A stretch of DNA of 64,000 nt. Origin: Maylandia zebra (Eukaryota; Chordata; Actinopteri; Cichliformes; Cichlidae). Of this stretch, positions 42,601-64,000 are shown piece after piece. The notes under the pieces were generated by a model. It was given only the letters and a program-made list of their open reading frames with translations. It did not search any database and had not been told where the DNA came from. Numbering within the stretch: position 1 is the first letter of the stretch; every line of letters starts with the position of its first letter. The translations under genes were made by a program, and so were the position numbers. The stretch covers positions 20,485,556 to 20,549,555 of the forward strand of contig NC_135187.1 in assembly GCF_041146795.1 (NCBI RefSeq). Reading direction: 5' to 3'.

Positions 42601-43594
42601 CACTGTCACCAAGTGCTTGCTCAATGAGGCTATCTCATTGTTGGGGTTTCCTCTATTATTGGAGGGTCTTGAAGCAACTGACTGTTGAATTGAAGTCCAT
42701 GATTTTCACTTACAATGCCCTACAGATATATCAGCGAATATTTTGTATTTGTTGATAATAGGGCATCAGCATTTAGAACAGCCAATAAATGAAAATTCAA
42801 AGTAAAGAAGACGCATGTAATTAACAATGTTTTGAGTGCTTATGTTGAATAGTTTGTCCACCAAAGGGCATTCGGTGACTTCCCTGTTTGGCAGCACACG
42901 TTTGGAATGCCACAAACCTGCTGATCTGAACAGAGTTGGGCAGAGGCTAGACAAATTTGTGACACTAAAAGAAGTTTATTTTTTAAACTTCATTCTCATG
43001 TTTTTTTTTTTTTTTTCACACAGACTCTTAAATAGCAGCACATAACAAATGTTTTTATGGTTCATGTGTAAAGAGGAAAAAATATCTGCTGATTTATCAA
43101 ATTTTTAATTGGCAGATATTGATTTTAGTCTTCTATTAGTCAGGGTCTACTTGCATAGATTGTGTGTTTGTTTGTGTGAACAACGATGCCAGTGATTTTA
43201 AAAAACAAACAAACAAAAAAAATCTAATTTATAGTAAAACTAACAATTAACCAGTTCCTACTGTATAAGCATGCACATGTGACTTTATTTATATAAAAAG
43301 TGAATTAAAACTGGTAATAGGATGTAGTTAGTTTGTGACAGTTCTCATTACTCTGACCTAAATTTACTTCTCTTGTATTGAAGCTTGTGTCTTTTGCATA
43401 TGATTAGGTAGAGTGAAGATTTAAGATTGGATGGGCCCCATGGGATTTTCTGGTCTTTAAGTGGGCTGCAGTACTCTTGATTTTGGGGGTGGTTGTACTA
43501 AACTATTAATAGAACAACACAATCGGACTCACATGTACCTATGGAAGCATTAACATCTAGCATTCATAGTTAAATAGAGGTGTTTCTCCATAGA

Positions 43595-43622
43595 GGTGTG
43601 TGTGTGTGTGTGTGTGTGTGTG
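43595..43622. repeat. Short (GT)n tract
   Basis: About 28 bases of GT repeat in fam126a intron 1. The rest of the intron from 40423 to 44595 shows no exon, no recognisable transposon and no RNA gene; it is AT-rich with several poly(T) runs. Confidence 0.9.
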
Positions 43623-44627
43623 TTAGACACACACACTGATGTAGATATGATCCTTGAGGAGTCTTATACACTTTTACTTTTCTTTTTCTTTTTTTTTAAA
43701 TTAAACTTAATTAAAATTTGTGAAATTGAGTGAACAAATACTACTGCGTTTTAATTACACCCAAACTGCAGTAGATTTAGAATTGTGGTTAAACTGTCTT
43801 TTTAATTTTTCTACAAGTGACTGCAGGTCTTATAGGATGAAAAGGCCATAAATAGGAGTGTGCAGTAGGAGCCATCTGCTACTGTTTCTCAACAAAGTGA
43901 GAATTAAAATGACAACAAAGGAGGCAATAAGTGAAGAAAGAAAAGGTGCCATTGGAGTTTCAATAGAAAAGAAGCCACATGCATGGCGTACAGGGTGCTC
44001 AGAGTGTGAATACTGTGATGGACTGGAACCGATATCAAAAATAACAAACAGGAATGGAGGAAGCGGAGATTTCATTGCATCATGAAAATGTCAGCTGAAG
44101 TAGGAGAGGAACCTGTCTGTCTGTTTATGGACATATAAACTGTAGCGCCTGTTCAGCAAGTATCTGCATTCAGCCATGCCATATTTCTTATTCTCGTCAG
44201 TGCTTGAAAAGAGAAGCCAGCCAGGTTTCTCTGTGTGGGTGATTTATGATTTTTATTTATTTATTTTTTTCGATTTGTAAGCCTAAGTTGAGAAGGCGGC
44301 GCCTGCAGAGGTGTGCGTCTGGAGAGCAGTGAGCGGGAAGGAGAGACTTACTGTTTGATGTGTAACAGAATTTTTCTTTTTTTTTTTTTTTCTTTTTTTT
44401 TCTGAAAGTTACCAAAAATAAAAAAGAAGGCTGATAGATTTAGTGGAGCTTTGTTCAAGTGTGGACTGTTTGTATGTGTTCTGTATATTTGCGGTCATAA
44501 ATGTTAACATTTATTATGCAGAGTGTGTGTTTTTGTTTTTTGTTTTAATCAGGGTTTCTTTTTCCTTTTTATTTTATTTTCTTTTATTTTTTTTAGGTAG
44601 AGGTAACTCCACTGCAGATGAAGGAAC

Positions 44628-54649
<10,022 letters not shown>

Positions 54650-54799
54650 ACTCAAGTGTGACTCTTGACTCGTCTCTGATCCTGTGACCCCATACCTGTG
54701 ACCTGGAACTCCAAGCCATGCTAACTGCAGTTGACTGCAAAAGAAACACTCCAGCTGTTTCCCCCTTGTCACTCCATTTTTTTTTTTTTTTTTTTTTAA

Positions 54800-54847
<48 letters not shown>

Positions 54848-56301
54848 TCTTTAACTCTGTGCTGTGAAATGCCGAGCGCAGTCAGAGGCACGAGGACGCC
54901 GCTTACAGCTTTGTCTGACTTTTAGCAGTGCGCTCATGACCTGGACATAACTGTGGTCGTAAACGAGCGTGCTTAAAATTCAAAATCACTAAGAAACTAT
55001 GTGGAAAAGTACTTCAAAAGTGATCTAATCTGTATTTGTTGCCCTCTGCATGGCTTTTCCATACATCCATCCTTACCGCCCAGGTTTGTTAAAGGGCACA
55101 TGTTGAGTGCGCGAGCATGTTTGTGAGTGAGTGTGTGTGCGTTGACTTTATCTGTACGTACAACTGTTTTTAGATAAAAAGGCTGCTGATTGATGAAGTG
55201 AAATAGTTGATTCTCCTAGTTGGAACACTGTTTCTACTACTTTTATAAAAAAAATAATGATTATAATAATGGATTCCTTCCCATAGCAATACAAAACTGT
55301 TCTATTCAGTGGGGTTTTTTTTTTTTTTGGTTTTTTTTTTTTTTAATATTTTGGGCTGTTTACTGAATCTTCCTTCTGTTGGCACTTATCAGAAGTTATG
55401 CCTGTGCTTTATTCGTCCTAAAGAGAAACAAAAAACCTACAACTAAAACATTAAAAATCAACCAGTATGATAAGAATCTGGTCTTTATGTTTACAATCAC
55501 ACAGTATTCTCATTAAAGATGGAGAAGCAATATTACCCCTGCCCCACCAACCCCCCCACCCCCCTCGCTCCTTCCTGAACTGCTGTGTATTTGATGGCAA
55601 AAATTTAAAACGAAGACAAAGAGGATTTGGGTTTTTAATGGATGATGGCTGTGTGTGCGTGCGTGTGTGATTTAAGTATTAAATTTTGCACATGGAAGAA
55701 CAAATGAGTTGTGTTTTTTCAGCGCTGGTATTTTCTTATTCATGAGAAAGTTTTGACTCTCAAACATCGTCTTTCCCTGTAAGAGAAAAATGCTTTGGAA
55801 CCTTTAAAAAAAGAGCAACAAAGTGATTAAAGAATTTGGTACTTCACAGTGAAGTTCCACTGACTCTACCTTAAATGTGGAAGATCGTCTGAAGCAACAG
55901 GGCATCTTTCCCGTCCTGTGATCCACTCACCATTCCAGCTGTTTGTAGTGCTTTAGTGACGTGTTTCCTGTGTCTCCTCTTGTCGTTCATCACTGCACAA
56001 GACATGGTGATATTCTCTTGTACCAGCAAACAAATAAAAACTCCAACCATCAGCTAATTTTGATGTCTTAAATCAAGCGTTCATGCTGCTCGACCCCCAA
56101 GCAAACTTGTAGTCTGTTGTCTGTATACTAGAGCTATGTGTCTGTAGCGTGGTGGGACAATAATCATGTTTTTCTGTGTGTGGTTTAACAGAATGTGAAC
56201 GGGTAAGCTGTTGTTGTACATCATACTGTTGTACTCAAGACCGGTTATATTTGCCTTTCTACGTCTGAAAATAACTCACTGCTACAACTTCTGGGAATAA
56301 A
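54650..56301 (+). other. fam126a: fam126a 3' UTR
   Basis: This follows the TGA at 54647-54649 and runs to the poly(A) signal AATAAA at 56296-56301; another AATAAA sits near 56030. It contains T and C homopolymers near 54780-54843 and several T-rich runs (55314-55344). No other gene is seen. Confidence 0.7.
54778..54843. repeat. Poly(T) then 43-base poly(C) homopolymer
   Basis: About 20 T bases, AA, T, then 43 uninterrupted C bases at 54801-54843. It lies in the fam126a 3' UTR. The opposite strand would be poly(G), able to form G-quadruplexes; the C strand could form i-motifs. Length may be inaccurate in assemblies. Confidence 0.95.
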
Positions 56302-56400
56302 GTGTTTCTATATTTCACTTTTCTGCTCTTGTGTTTGTTTTTTCTGCTCATCACTAAAGTCACCTGAAACCCTTTCAAGTTTTTATATAAAGCATGCACA

Positions 56401-56780
56401 TACAGGACTGTGACAAGTCTGGAGTCACCCCTCACTTCTTATTTTTAAAGTGATCTTGAGCAGTAGCTCTCTAGCCATGCAGGGAGAAGGCATGCTGAGG
56501 TACACAAGAACTGGACTGAAAATCAGTAGATACTGATGACCCCAAACACACTGCCAGTGCAGTGGAAACATACCTGAATAGAAAAAGACACAACACAATG
56601 CTGCCAGTGATGGATTACTAAAGCAGTGTGGGATCATTTTGACAGCGAGCAGAACAAAATGTAGCCAACATCTGGAGAAGAGCTTTGAATGTTCTTCAAG
56701 AATCCTTAAGACTACTTCAAGAAAGGACAAGTAAGCTTGCCTCAGTGTCTAGGCTGTGTTAAAGAATAAAGGTCCTAGTA
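56401..56780 (-). mobile_element. Decayed non-autonomous DNA element related to the smarcc1 intron copy
   Basis: The left border reads TACAGGACTGTGACAAGTCTGGAGTCACCCC, which matches the terminus style of a fish Tc1 family (GTGCAAAAGTCTTGAGCC). On the minus strand it holds GTAGTCTTAAGGATTCTTGA and AAAGCTCTTCTCCAGATGTT, aligning with 12740-12840 on the plus strand. No coding frame is intact. Confidence 0.5.
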
Positions 56781-57315
56781 CAAGATATTGACTTTCAAGC
56801 TCTGTTTGCCTGTCTTACTGTATTTCAGTGTGTCTTTAGGATTTTGTGCATCTGTCAATAAATAACTGCTCCCATTTTTTTCTAGCAAAACTGCTCCATA
56901 GGTACAGTATATAAGTTTAAACCATGTGTGTGATGTGATTTGCTTTCTGCTGATCTTTATGGTTGTCTACATCCACAGTGGAGAAGAACATTGCTCCAAA
57001 CTATTGACTCTGGGAGGGCCTAATGTTAGTTAAACGGTCTTATTGACTTAATAAAGTTTTGGCTTTAATTAAAGCCAAATCCGCTTAAAGAAAACTGGCA
57101 TAATCAGTAAAATCATCTCATCGAGAACATGCTATCTGTTTCTAAACTTAAAGTGTGGCAGTTTAGCATGTAAACTCCAACCAGCCGCCGCCACACGCCC
57201 ATCCACAAGGAGGCGTCCTATGACAGCTGGAGAAGGTAAGTGTTTAGCTCTTCAACGTCACTTCCTTTTTCCTGCCCTTGGAAGCAGCACGAGACTGTCT
57301 GTTCGGGATCATAAC

Positions 57316-59010
57316 ATGGCTAAACTGAGCAAAGAGAGCAAACAGCGGCTGCAGCAGCTGTTCCAGTGCGGCCAGTTTGTCATCCGATGGGGTTTTATTC
57401 CAACCGTGCTGTACCTCGGTCAGTATCCGAATAGGAGTGAGGGGTATGCGGCGAGATGATGCTAATGCTAACCGGTTAGCGCAGCTTCTTAGCATTAAAC
57501 TGTATTTTCTTCTGTCCCGGTGAGGTTGACGTGTTGTATTGGGGCCCTCGTTAAAACAGCATATCAAACATAACATGATTAATAAAATGTTGCGAGCCCC
57601 AGTTTTATTTTTAAAAAACTGAAGTGTCTCTAGTCTATCAGCTATGGCTTTGCTGTACGTTGTAGAGGAACTCCTGTAGCATGAACTCATGCTATGGATT
57701 TGTATGGCTAATCAGTTTTGCCTCAGATAGACAGAAATATTATAATTCTGATCATTTATCAGTACTGATACATGTGAGACTTTATCAGAGGCGTGAGCAT
57801 TAAAGCAGATACCTTTGTGTCAAAGTAACTGAGAATAAAACAGAAAAACATGAAGGAGATTTTCCTGGCCTGGATTTTTATAGCAGATAACCTTTAAAAT
57901 ATTCTGCAATATTACATAATTATAAAAAAATATGTCTCTCTTCAGTATTGAACATCAGAAATTAGGCTTTCTGGTACGAGGTGGGTAATAAGCAAATGAA
58001 TAATGCCGAAAACAGAGATTTGAGATGGGAAGCTGTTCTTGAAGTACAGAGAGAGATTTTTATCGTGGTGGAAGCCAAATAGCAAAAGTCAGAGGGAATT
58101 AATGACGACATTTATCAAATTTGAAGCGTAGTTTAGTTTAATACTAAATTCCGATTTTTTTGATCAAATCCGATTTTTTTTTAGTCTGGTTGTTCACACT
58201 ACAAATAAAATGTGACAGAAAACGTGCTCTAGTGTGAACCCTCAAGCGGCCCGCATGCGCAAAAGAAGACGTCACACACAACACGCTCTGTTTAGACCCA
58301 GACCAAACAGTATTGTTTGACTGATGGCCCTAAATATAAAGACTTGTTTCGGACTTTATGTTTCCTAATTTTGCTTTAAATTATAAAGTTATTTACATAT
58401 GGCCTAATAATTATCCCTATTGCTGTTTTAGTGAGGAGCGGTGCTTCAAAGGATAGTTGCAGATTTCTGTCAGAATCTGCAGATTATACAGTACAAATAA
58501 AACAACGTTTCTCCAATGTTGTCTTCCCAACAGTTTCACTAACATCTACACTAGATGGTCAGGAAGTGTTCGGGCGCTTCTCCGGCGCCGATAATTGGCG
58601 TCTGTCTTGTGTCAGTGACGTAAAAGACGGATGTAATGTGACACGACCATTCAAGCAGCAGTCACTTTCTAAAACATCAGATATGTATCGGATTCAGTAC
58701 CACACACGAAAGTGACCTAGGTCGGATTTGAAAATATCAGATTTGTGCTGTTCAAACTATTATACCATGATCAGATATGGGTCCCATAGGGTCAAAAAGT
58801 CGAATTTGATGCGCTTTCGCCTGCAGTGTGAACGTAGCCTTTGGTGGTTTTTTTTGGGTTTTTTTAAAACCAGTGCTGATAAGGCAGGAAAAGTAGGTAT
58901 GGAGATGTAGAGCTGCTCTAAACACGTGTAACATATATTCACATAGGCCGTATATAAATATAAATGTCTCTTCTGAATTTTAAAGCAAAGCAGGCCAAGA
59001 AAATATGAGC

Positions 59011-59055
<45 letters not shown>

Positions 59056-62000
59056 AACAACCCAAAAGCCCTCAAGCAGTCAGCAACAAAACGGGGTCTG
59101 AATTTTAAAGGCGAAAGGTTATCTCTTTATCTTACAAGAAGACCCAAAACACATTGCTTGTCTGTATGTAAATCAATAAGATTTCAAAATTGCCCAAAAC
59201 GGCAAGTTTACTGATATTGATATATCTGGTATAGGCCAATATTGGCTCTTATTTGTTGCCCACTCGCAAACATAACGCCAGCGGTGGAACCCTCCTTGAG
59301 GTTTTTAGAAAAAGGGAAGGATGATGGTTTATCATGGCATTTACCACACATAGAGTTGATTGGGTGGCCTGCCCAAGTAAATTAACAGACCCCTGGTATA
59401 TTTTCTGACTCATATTTTTTTTTAATTTTTATTCTTTTAAATTTGTGGACAGTCCCTTCACTCTTATTTTGAAAGTTAAGTTTATGCTAACCTGCTAGGA
59501 TTCCCATGTTGTGCCCCCACCTCCGCCACAAATGCATATCATTCTGTTTGCAGCACTTTGCTGACTATGCGAGTTGAGTTCCCTTCTGCTTTAGTGATGT
59601 AAACTGTGACCTTGTGTGCCTTACGGGTAACACGTCCCTGTGGTAGTAGATTCAAAACAGTTTTTCTTCAGACATTTCTGTGATCCTGAAATAGCTGGCT
59701 GTGGTTTGAAGGAGTGTTGGGGAAGACCTGTGCATCACTGTATTTGGGAGCTTTGATGGGGAAGTTGAAACTTTTGCATGGCTGTGGTTTGGATTATGTG
59801 GGGGAAGTTGAGACTTGTGCATGTGTGACCATACGCCTTAAGAGATTCCTCTCAGTATATTGGAAACACCAACAGTGATGTCACACTTTCTCTCATTTCC
59901 CTCTTGCTGAGCCTTTTCTGCATGTGCAACTCATTTACTTGAGGAAGAATAGTTTTAAATTAAATACATGCTGCTGTTGGGTTACCACCATTTTCTATAT
60001 ATTTCAAGCAAGTTAAACAACTAGTATATTAAATGATGAATGTTTTCACGCTATGGCTATACCACATATATTGTGTCAGATAATATTACGCAAGAGCAAG
60101 AGTTGTGCGTCAGCCTCTGATGACAATTTGGTGCCTAAACATGGGGCTACTTCAACAGCCTCCAACATCTTTGCAAAAGATACAAGAAAACTGAAAGAGG
60201 CAAACGTGTTTCACCACTTGAGGCAAAAACATAGTCGATATGCACTACGAGGCTACAAAGGAGATACTAGCAGCTGGTGATGTACCACCCAAATGGAAAA
60301 CCATTTACAGCACTGCTGGAGCGATCACTAGTTAAGACAGGAAGAGCAAGTGGTGTTGTGAAACAAACTGAAGTAGTTACATGGTGGAAAAGCAGGACTT
60401 GACAGTGGGGGAGTCTGGCTAGGCCACTCCATGACCTTAATATGTGTCTTTAGCCCCTCCTTTGTTGCCTTGACAGAATGTTTTGGGTCATTGTCATGCT
60501 GGAAGACCCACCCACGACTCATCTTCAGTGTCCTGGCTGAGGGAAGGTGGTTCTTTTCCATGATTTTACAGTACATGGCCTTGTTCATTGGACCATCAAT
60601 GAAGTGAAGTTGTCCTGTACCCTTGGCAGAAAAACATCCCCAAGCATAATGTTTCCACCTCTGTGCCTGACTGTGGGGATGGTGTTCTTTGCTTCATACT
60701 CAACATTTTTCTTCCTCCAAACACAGCAGGTCGAGTTGACGACCACACCACTTTCTCCTAAACCTTCTCTGAATAATTTAGATGTTCACTGGCAAACCTT
60801 AGACTGACCTTTAGATGTGGCCTCTTGATGCCAGGAGCGTCTGTAATTGATTGGCTGTGTGGCATACAGAAGACATTCTGTGGGAGCCCGAATTCTGGAT
60901 GGGTTGTAGGGGATCAGCATCACGGGCTGCTTTTGTGCTTACATTTAACTTAGGCTGTGTCACTGGTGTTGCACCATAATACTGCTGCTGCTGCGGCACC
61001 ACCTTTTAATAAATTCACACTTCAGATTAGGAAGTGTGTCATCAATGACAGCTCAGTGGGAAATGTCTATCATTTGCTTCCACTTGTGATTGCTGCTGCC
61101 TGCAAGCTGCAAGTGGAGCAAAAAAATTTTTTTCTACATTTCAGAAATCTTGTTACGGAAAACTTTCTTGAAATATCGTGATGTAATTTGAAGGCTACGT
61201 GGCCCATCCCGGTTTCACACACGAATGAATACCTTCCTGCACTTAGCTCAAATCAGGACACTCTGGATCAGAAACATTGGTTAAGGCGAGGGTGCTGAAG
61301 GGGTCGAAGCATACAGGAGCTGTAAAGTTGGTGACGATTTCACCGGACACCTACGTGTTCTGTTATCACATGGAAACAATCACTCTGACTTTGCACTGGA
61401 TAAATGGCCTGTATTTGTATAGCGCTTTACTAGTCCCTAAGGACCCAAAAGCGCTTTACACATCCAGTCATCCACCCATTCACACACACACACACACTCA
61501 CACACTGGTGTTGGCAAGCTACGTTGTAGCCACAGCCACCTTGGGGCGCACTGACAGAGGCGAGGCTGCCGGACACTGGCGCCACCGGGCCCTCTGACCA
61601 CCACCGGGCAACGGGTGAAGTGTCTTGCCCAAGGACACAACGACCGAAACTGTCCAAGCCGGGGCTCGAACCGGCAACCTTCCGATTACAAGGCGAACTC
61701 CCAACTCTTGAGCCACGATCGCCCCACGATAGATTCTGATACACCCGTATGTAATTAAACTTAGACACAGTGATCACCTGACGGGTCTAAACAAAACAGC
61801 CAAAGAAATCAGGTTTTACCCTTGATATTAGGAGAGTGGTAACAGGAGGCTATTTTTCGCCTTCTGGGATCCTCTTATCTTTTTTTTTGGAGAATGTCTT
61901 GCGTCAGGCTCAACTACTTCCTTGACTTTAAATGAAGGCAGAAGTATTGATATCAGGGGATATGAATTTGTAGTCTTCTGCTGCTTGTGGAATGATCTGA

Positions 62001-62670
62001 TCTAAGCTAGTTTAATGAAAGCAGGATGTTTTGCTGGGTCTGTTTGCATTCTGCTGACGCACTGTAATCACTGAATTAGCAAATGATTTGCTTCATTAGT
62101 TCTCAACAGGACAGTATTTTTACTCACTGTGGCTCGAAACTAGTTATAAACCACAATATGAGTAAAACCGGTGCTCAAATTCATATCTCCAAATTTGAGG
62201 GACCACCCCCACCCCCAAAAAAATGCTTTCAATAAGGGGGATTTATGTTTAGATCTTGCCATCATCGTATTTCTTTTCTCATCTTTAAAGTTTCGGTATA
62301 TTCTCTTTTCCTCTGTCATGTGTGCACCAGCGCTTCAGCACTAATCGAGCCCCACTCATTTGAGCTTTAACATTCAAGTGAAAATAAACCTAAATGGTAT
62401 GGAGCTGAGCAGTAGAATAGTGCACTTTACATGAGTTATTTACACATTATAAAGTGTACAAAAGAAGTTATGTTCAAGGGGTACAATGTGGTTTTGTGTG
62501 GGGAAAAATATTGCACACGAGGACTGCACTGAAATTCAAAACTGTTAGTTGGTGTCTTGTACATTTGAGCGTGCCTTACAAGAATCACCTCGTAATTCTT
62601 ATTTATGGTTTTGACTTACAGGTTTCAAACGAGGAGCAGATCCAGGGATGCCTGAACCTACTTTCTTAAG
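57316..62670 (+). CDS. tomm7: TOMM7, small subunit of the mitochondrial outer-membrane translocase (3' partial)
   Basis: Tom7 is a roughly 55-residue single-pass outer-membrane protein that modulates TOM complex assembly and, in vertebrates, PINK1 retention. Exon 57316-57418 encodes [20 protein letters not shown] and the membrane segment [15 protein letters not shown]. Exon 62622-62670 encodes [15 protein letters not shown] and ends after two bases of the next codon at a good GTAAG donor. Fifty codons are visible, and about five residues (expected to end in LLWG) must lie on a last exon to the right of the window; I could not find it before 64000. The 5.2-kb intron is large for so small a gene and holds several transposon remnants. 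Confidence 0.95.
58134..58846. mobile_element. Candidate non-autonomous DNA transposon in the tomm7 intron
   Basis: The left part has CCGATTTTTTTTTAGTCTGG, GTTCACACTACA and CTAGTGTGAACC; the right part has GTCGGATTTGAAAATATCAG, GTGCTGTTCAAAC and CGCCTGCAGTGTGAACGTAG. Read from either end toward the centre, both arms show the TTCACACTGCAG/ATCCGATTTTT pattern that I associate with hAT-like fish elements. Ends and target duplication were not fixed. A CGCATGCG phrase near 58252 belongs to this repeat. Confidence 0.45.
59010..59050. repeat. Poly(T) tract
   Basis: About 40 T bases in the tomm7 intron, possibly the minus-strand poly(A) tail of an old retroposon. No clear body adjoins it. Confidence 0.9.
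60090..60330 (+). pseudogene. Possible BED-finger (hAT-type) transposase remnant
   Basis: The frame includes [15 protein letters not shown] and [11 protein letters not shown], resembling the [15 protein letters not shown]...KQKH pattern of BED zinc fingers in hAT transposases, with an internal duplication-like insertion. It breaks at 60280. Upstream cysteines of the finger are not clear. This could also be chance similarity. Confidence 0.4.
60330..60850 (-). pseudogene. Broken Tc1 transposase gene, second family
   Basis: On the minus strand 60588-60400 reads through [20 protein letters not shown] and WPSQTP, the second catalytic aspartate block. Upstream on that strand, 60830-60600 holds pieces matching the first-Asp block and the tryptophan-rich start, with several frameshifts. 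The DLNPIE glutamate motif is lost. Sequence differs throughout from the intact Tc1, so it is another family or a much older copy. Confidence 0.8.
61401..61726 (-). mobile_element. tRNA-derived SINE with L2-like tail
   Basis: On the minus strand it starts GGGGCGATCGTGGCTCAAGAG. A pol III A box lies at 61715-61701 (TGGCTCAAGAGTTGG) and a B box at 61672-61662 (GGTTCGAGCCC), correct order and spacing for a tRNA-like head. The body follows, then a CA/GT-rich patch, and the tail AAAGCGCTATACAAATACAGG, which resembles an L2-type LINE 3' end, so an L2 element may mobilise it in trans. I believe this is the AFC-type cichlid SINE, but the family name is from memory. Confidence 0.85.
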
Positions 62671-63660
62671 GTAAGACGAATCGGTCTGAGATATGTGTAA
62701 TAAAATAAAGCATCCTACTCCTAGATCCAAAGTCAAATAATACATCGGGGGGTTTTTTTTTGGGGGGGGGCGAACTCCTGACCAACAAGATTTATGTCCA
62801 GTCTCATGAAGTAGGGTCATTGTAGGGATTATTCATGTACACTTAGACCATGTACATAAGGATGAAAATACATTATATGTCAAAACAGTTCATTCTTTAA
62901 GTAAAACTGCCCATTTAACAAAGTTGAATGATAGCTTGAAGAGAAAAGGATGTGTGATGTCTTAATACCCGCCTTGGAATACTGATGTGAGGCTATTTTT
63001 AGTCCTGTAAGAATCTCTTATCTTTTTTATTTCTGTTTTTTTAATTTCTTTTTTTTTTTTTTTTAAGAACCTATTGCATCATCTGTTATCTCAGTATAGA
63101 TAAACAGGAAAAAAGGTAACCTATATTTACCAGAAACTGAGCTGCTTGTTGCGCCTCCTCCGCCTCCCCAGTCTCAACAGCCCGTTGCTAATAATATCAG
63201 TGTGTTTGTTTTTACTTTATATAGAGATTTGATTTTGTTTAAATATGAGAACAAGCAAATAATTCAATATGAAATTATGACTTTAGTTAAGCTGTGGTCA
63301 TTGTTTTCAATATTTTAGAAATTAACATGTACATTTAGTGTCTTTTTTAGCATGTATGACGATGCTGGTCAGGTACAGGGATGGCACTGAGAATAAGTGA
63401 AAAAAGCAACCTATGTCCAAGGAAGACTTTAAAAGACTTTCAAAAAACTTGGAGAACTGTTGCTCTACACCACTTAAAAAAGTTACAAGAAAGTCTGGCT
63501 GCTTGGAAGCAAAATATAAAGAAATGAGAGTCGGCACAAGACTTTTGCACCGTTCTGCAAAGCATTTAAACATGATGTACAAGTGGTATGATAGCAAAAT
63601 TCTCTATTTTGCATTTTAGTGGATTATCTTAAAATCATGAGATGTAAATTTTTTTTGTTT
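62671..63660 (+). other. tomm7: tomm7 last intron, no exon recognised
   Basis: AT-rich, with a T/G homopolymer pair near 62752-62769 and a T run near 63050-63064. The small open frames on both strands around 63322-63619 do not match any family and lack splice support. The expected final tomm7 exon (codons for about five residues) was searched for and not found. Confidence 0.5.
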
Positions 63661-63671
63661 GTTTTCCAGGA

Positions 63672-64000
63672 CTTTAAAGCCCCTTTTCCATTAGTACCTA
63701 CTCGGATCGACTCGGCACCGTTCGCCATGGTTTACAGGGTTTTCCATTAGGTCATAATACCTGGGTTTTTTTTAAGTACCTGCTTGGCCCAGGTTCCAAC
63801 GATCCAAACACATATTAAAATGTGACATCATCAGACTGTATACCACCGATTGGCTGGTCAGCAGCGTCACTCGATGGAGTCTGACAAAAAGCCACGGACC
63901 GAGCAGTAGGTTTATTCTTGCCTCGACATCCACCTTTTAAATAGCCTTTGTTTTGCATGTTAATTACATCGCGGGACGCTTTGATGCGTTGCTGTGATGA
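63672..64000. mobile_element. DNA transposon end, cut by the window edge
   Basis: It begins CCCCTTTTCCATTAGTACCTACTCGG with internal GACTCGGCACCG and TTTTCCATTAGGTCATAATACC. I recognise this as the terminal region of a common teleost hAT-like repeat (CCTTTTCCACTAGTACCTACTC type). The other end lies beyond 64000. Confidence 0.5.

Noticed and set aside
59341-59900. Possible exon or repeat between poly(T) and the BED-like remnant
   Set aside because: I found no transposon ends, coding frame or splice-linked exon; left unannotated.
61662-61715. Possible tRNA gene on the minus strand
   Set aside because: The A and B boxes are real but the sequence continues into a SINE body and does not fold into a full cloverleaf; it is a tRNA-derived SINE head.
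61430-61777. Three overlapping minus-strand frames of 65-115 codons
   Set aside because: They lie inside the tRNA-derived SINE and do not represent protein genes.
63322-63619. Overlapping 91- and 68-codon frames near the right end
   Set aside because: Both strands are open over the same bases. The plus-strand phrase with KKVTRKSGCLEAKYKEM has no recognised family and no splice link; possibly an old repeat.

Overview
This is a vertebrate nuclear DNA window, almost certainly from a ray-finned fish and most likely a cichlid or close relative. Genes are intron-rich with GT-AG junctions. Introns and gaps are full of Tc1/mariner, hAT-like, pogo-like and L2-type repeats. A tRNA-derived SINE with an L2-like tail near 61.4-61.7 kb is of a kind I associate with African cichlid genomes. 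There is no bacterial, plasmid, phage or CRISPR content, and nothing that forms an undescribed multi-gene system.

Layout. 1-9.8 kb is intergenic and repeat-rich. It has a compound AC/GATA microsatellite, a 5'-truncated L2/CR1-type LINE with an open reverse transcriptase frame (2.84-4.42 kb), and a three-level nest of mobile elements (6.9-9.43 kb) whose middle layer is a Tc1 element with an intact 340-residue transposase. 9.86-17.82 kb, minus strand, is smarcc1 (BAF155), 28 coding exons that join without a frame break into 947 codons. It shares a short divergent promoter with aste1 (18.46-21.83 kb, plus strand, 6 exons, 758 codons). klhl7 follows on the minus strand (29.19-24.29 kb, 12 exons, 611 codons), convergent with aste1. 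Divergent from klhl7 is a small four-exon gene that I do not recognise (30.25-31.55 kb, 251 codons); it has an N-terminal cysteine cluster and a dileucine-like motif and uses a GC-AG intron. 33.5-56.3 kb is fam126a/hycc1 (hyccin), with a probable non-coding first exon, an intron 1 of about 11 kb, nine shared coding exons and two alternative in-frame terminal exons. 57.3 kb to beyond the right edge is tomm7, lacking only its last few codons.

Gene context. klhl7, fam126a and tomm7 are neighbours in human 7p15.3, so the right half is an ancient linkage block. smarcc1 and aste1 lie on human chromosome 3, so the left half is a different block. The genes do not form one pathway: smarcc1 is a chromatin remodeller subunit, aste1 a FEN1-family nuclease linked to DNA repair, klhl7 a CUL3 ubiquitin-ligase adaptor, hyccin a PI4KIIIalpha complex subunit and tomm7 a mitochondrial import subunit. 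Exon models were built by hand from splice sites, frame continuity and remembered family sequences. Each complete model closes to a multiple of three, which is a strong internal check, but UTR limits and promoters are much less certain.
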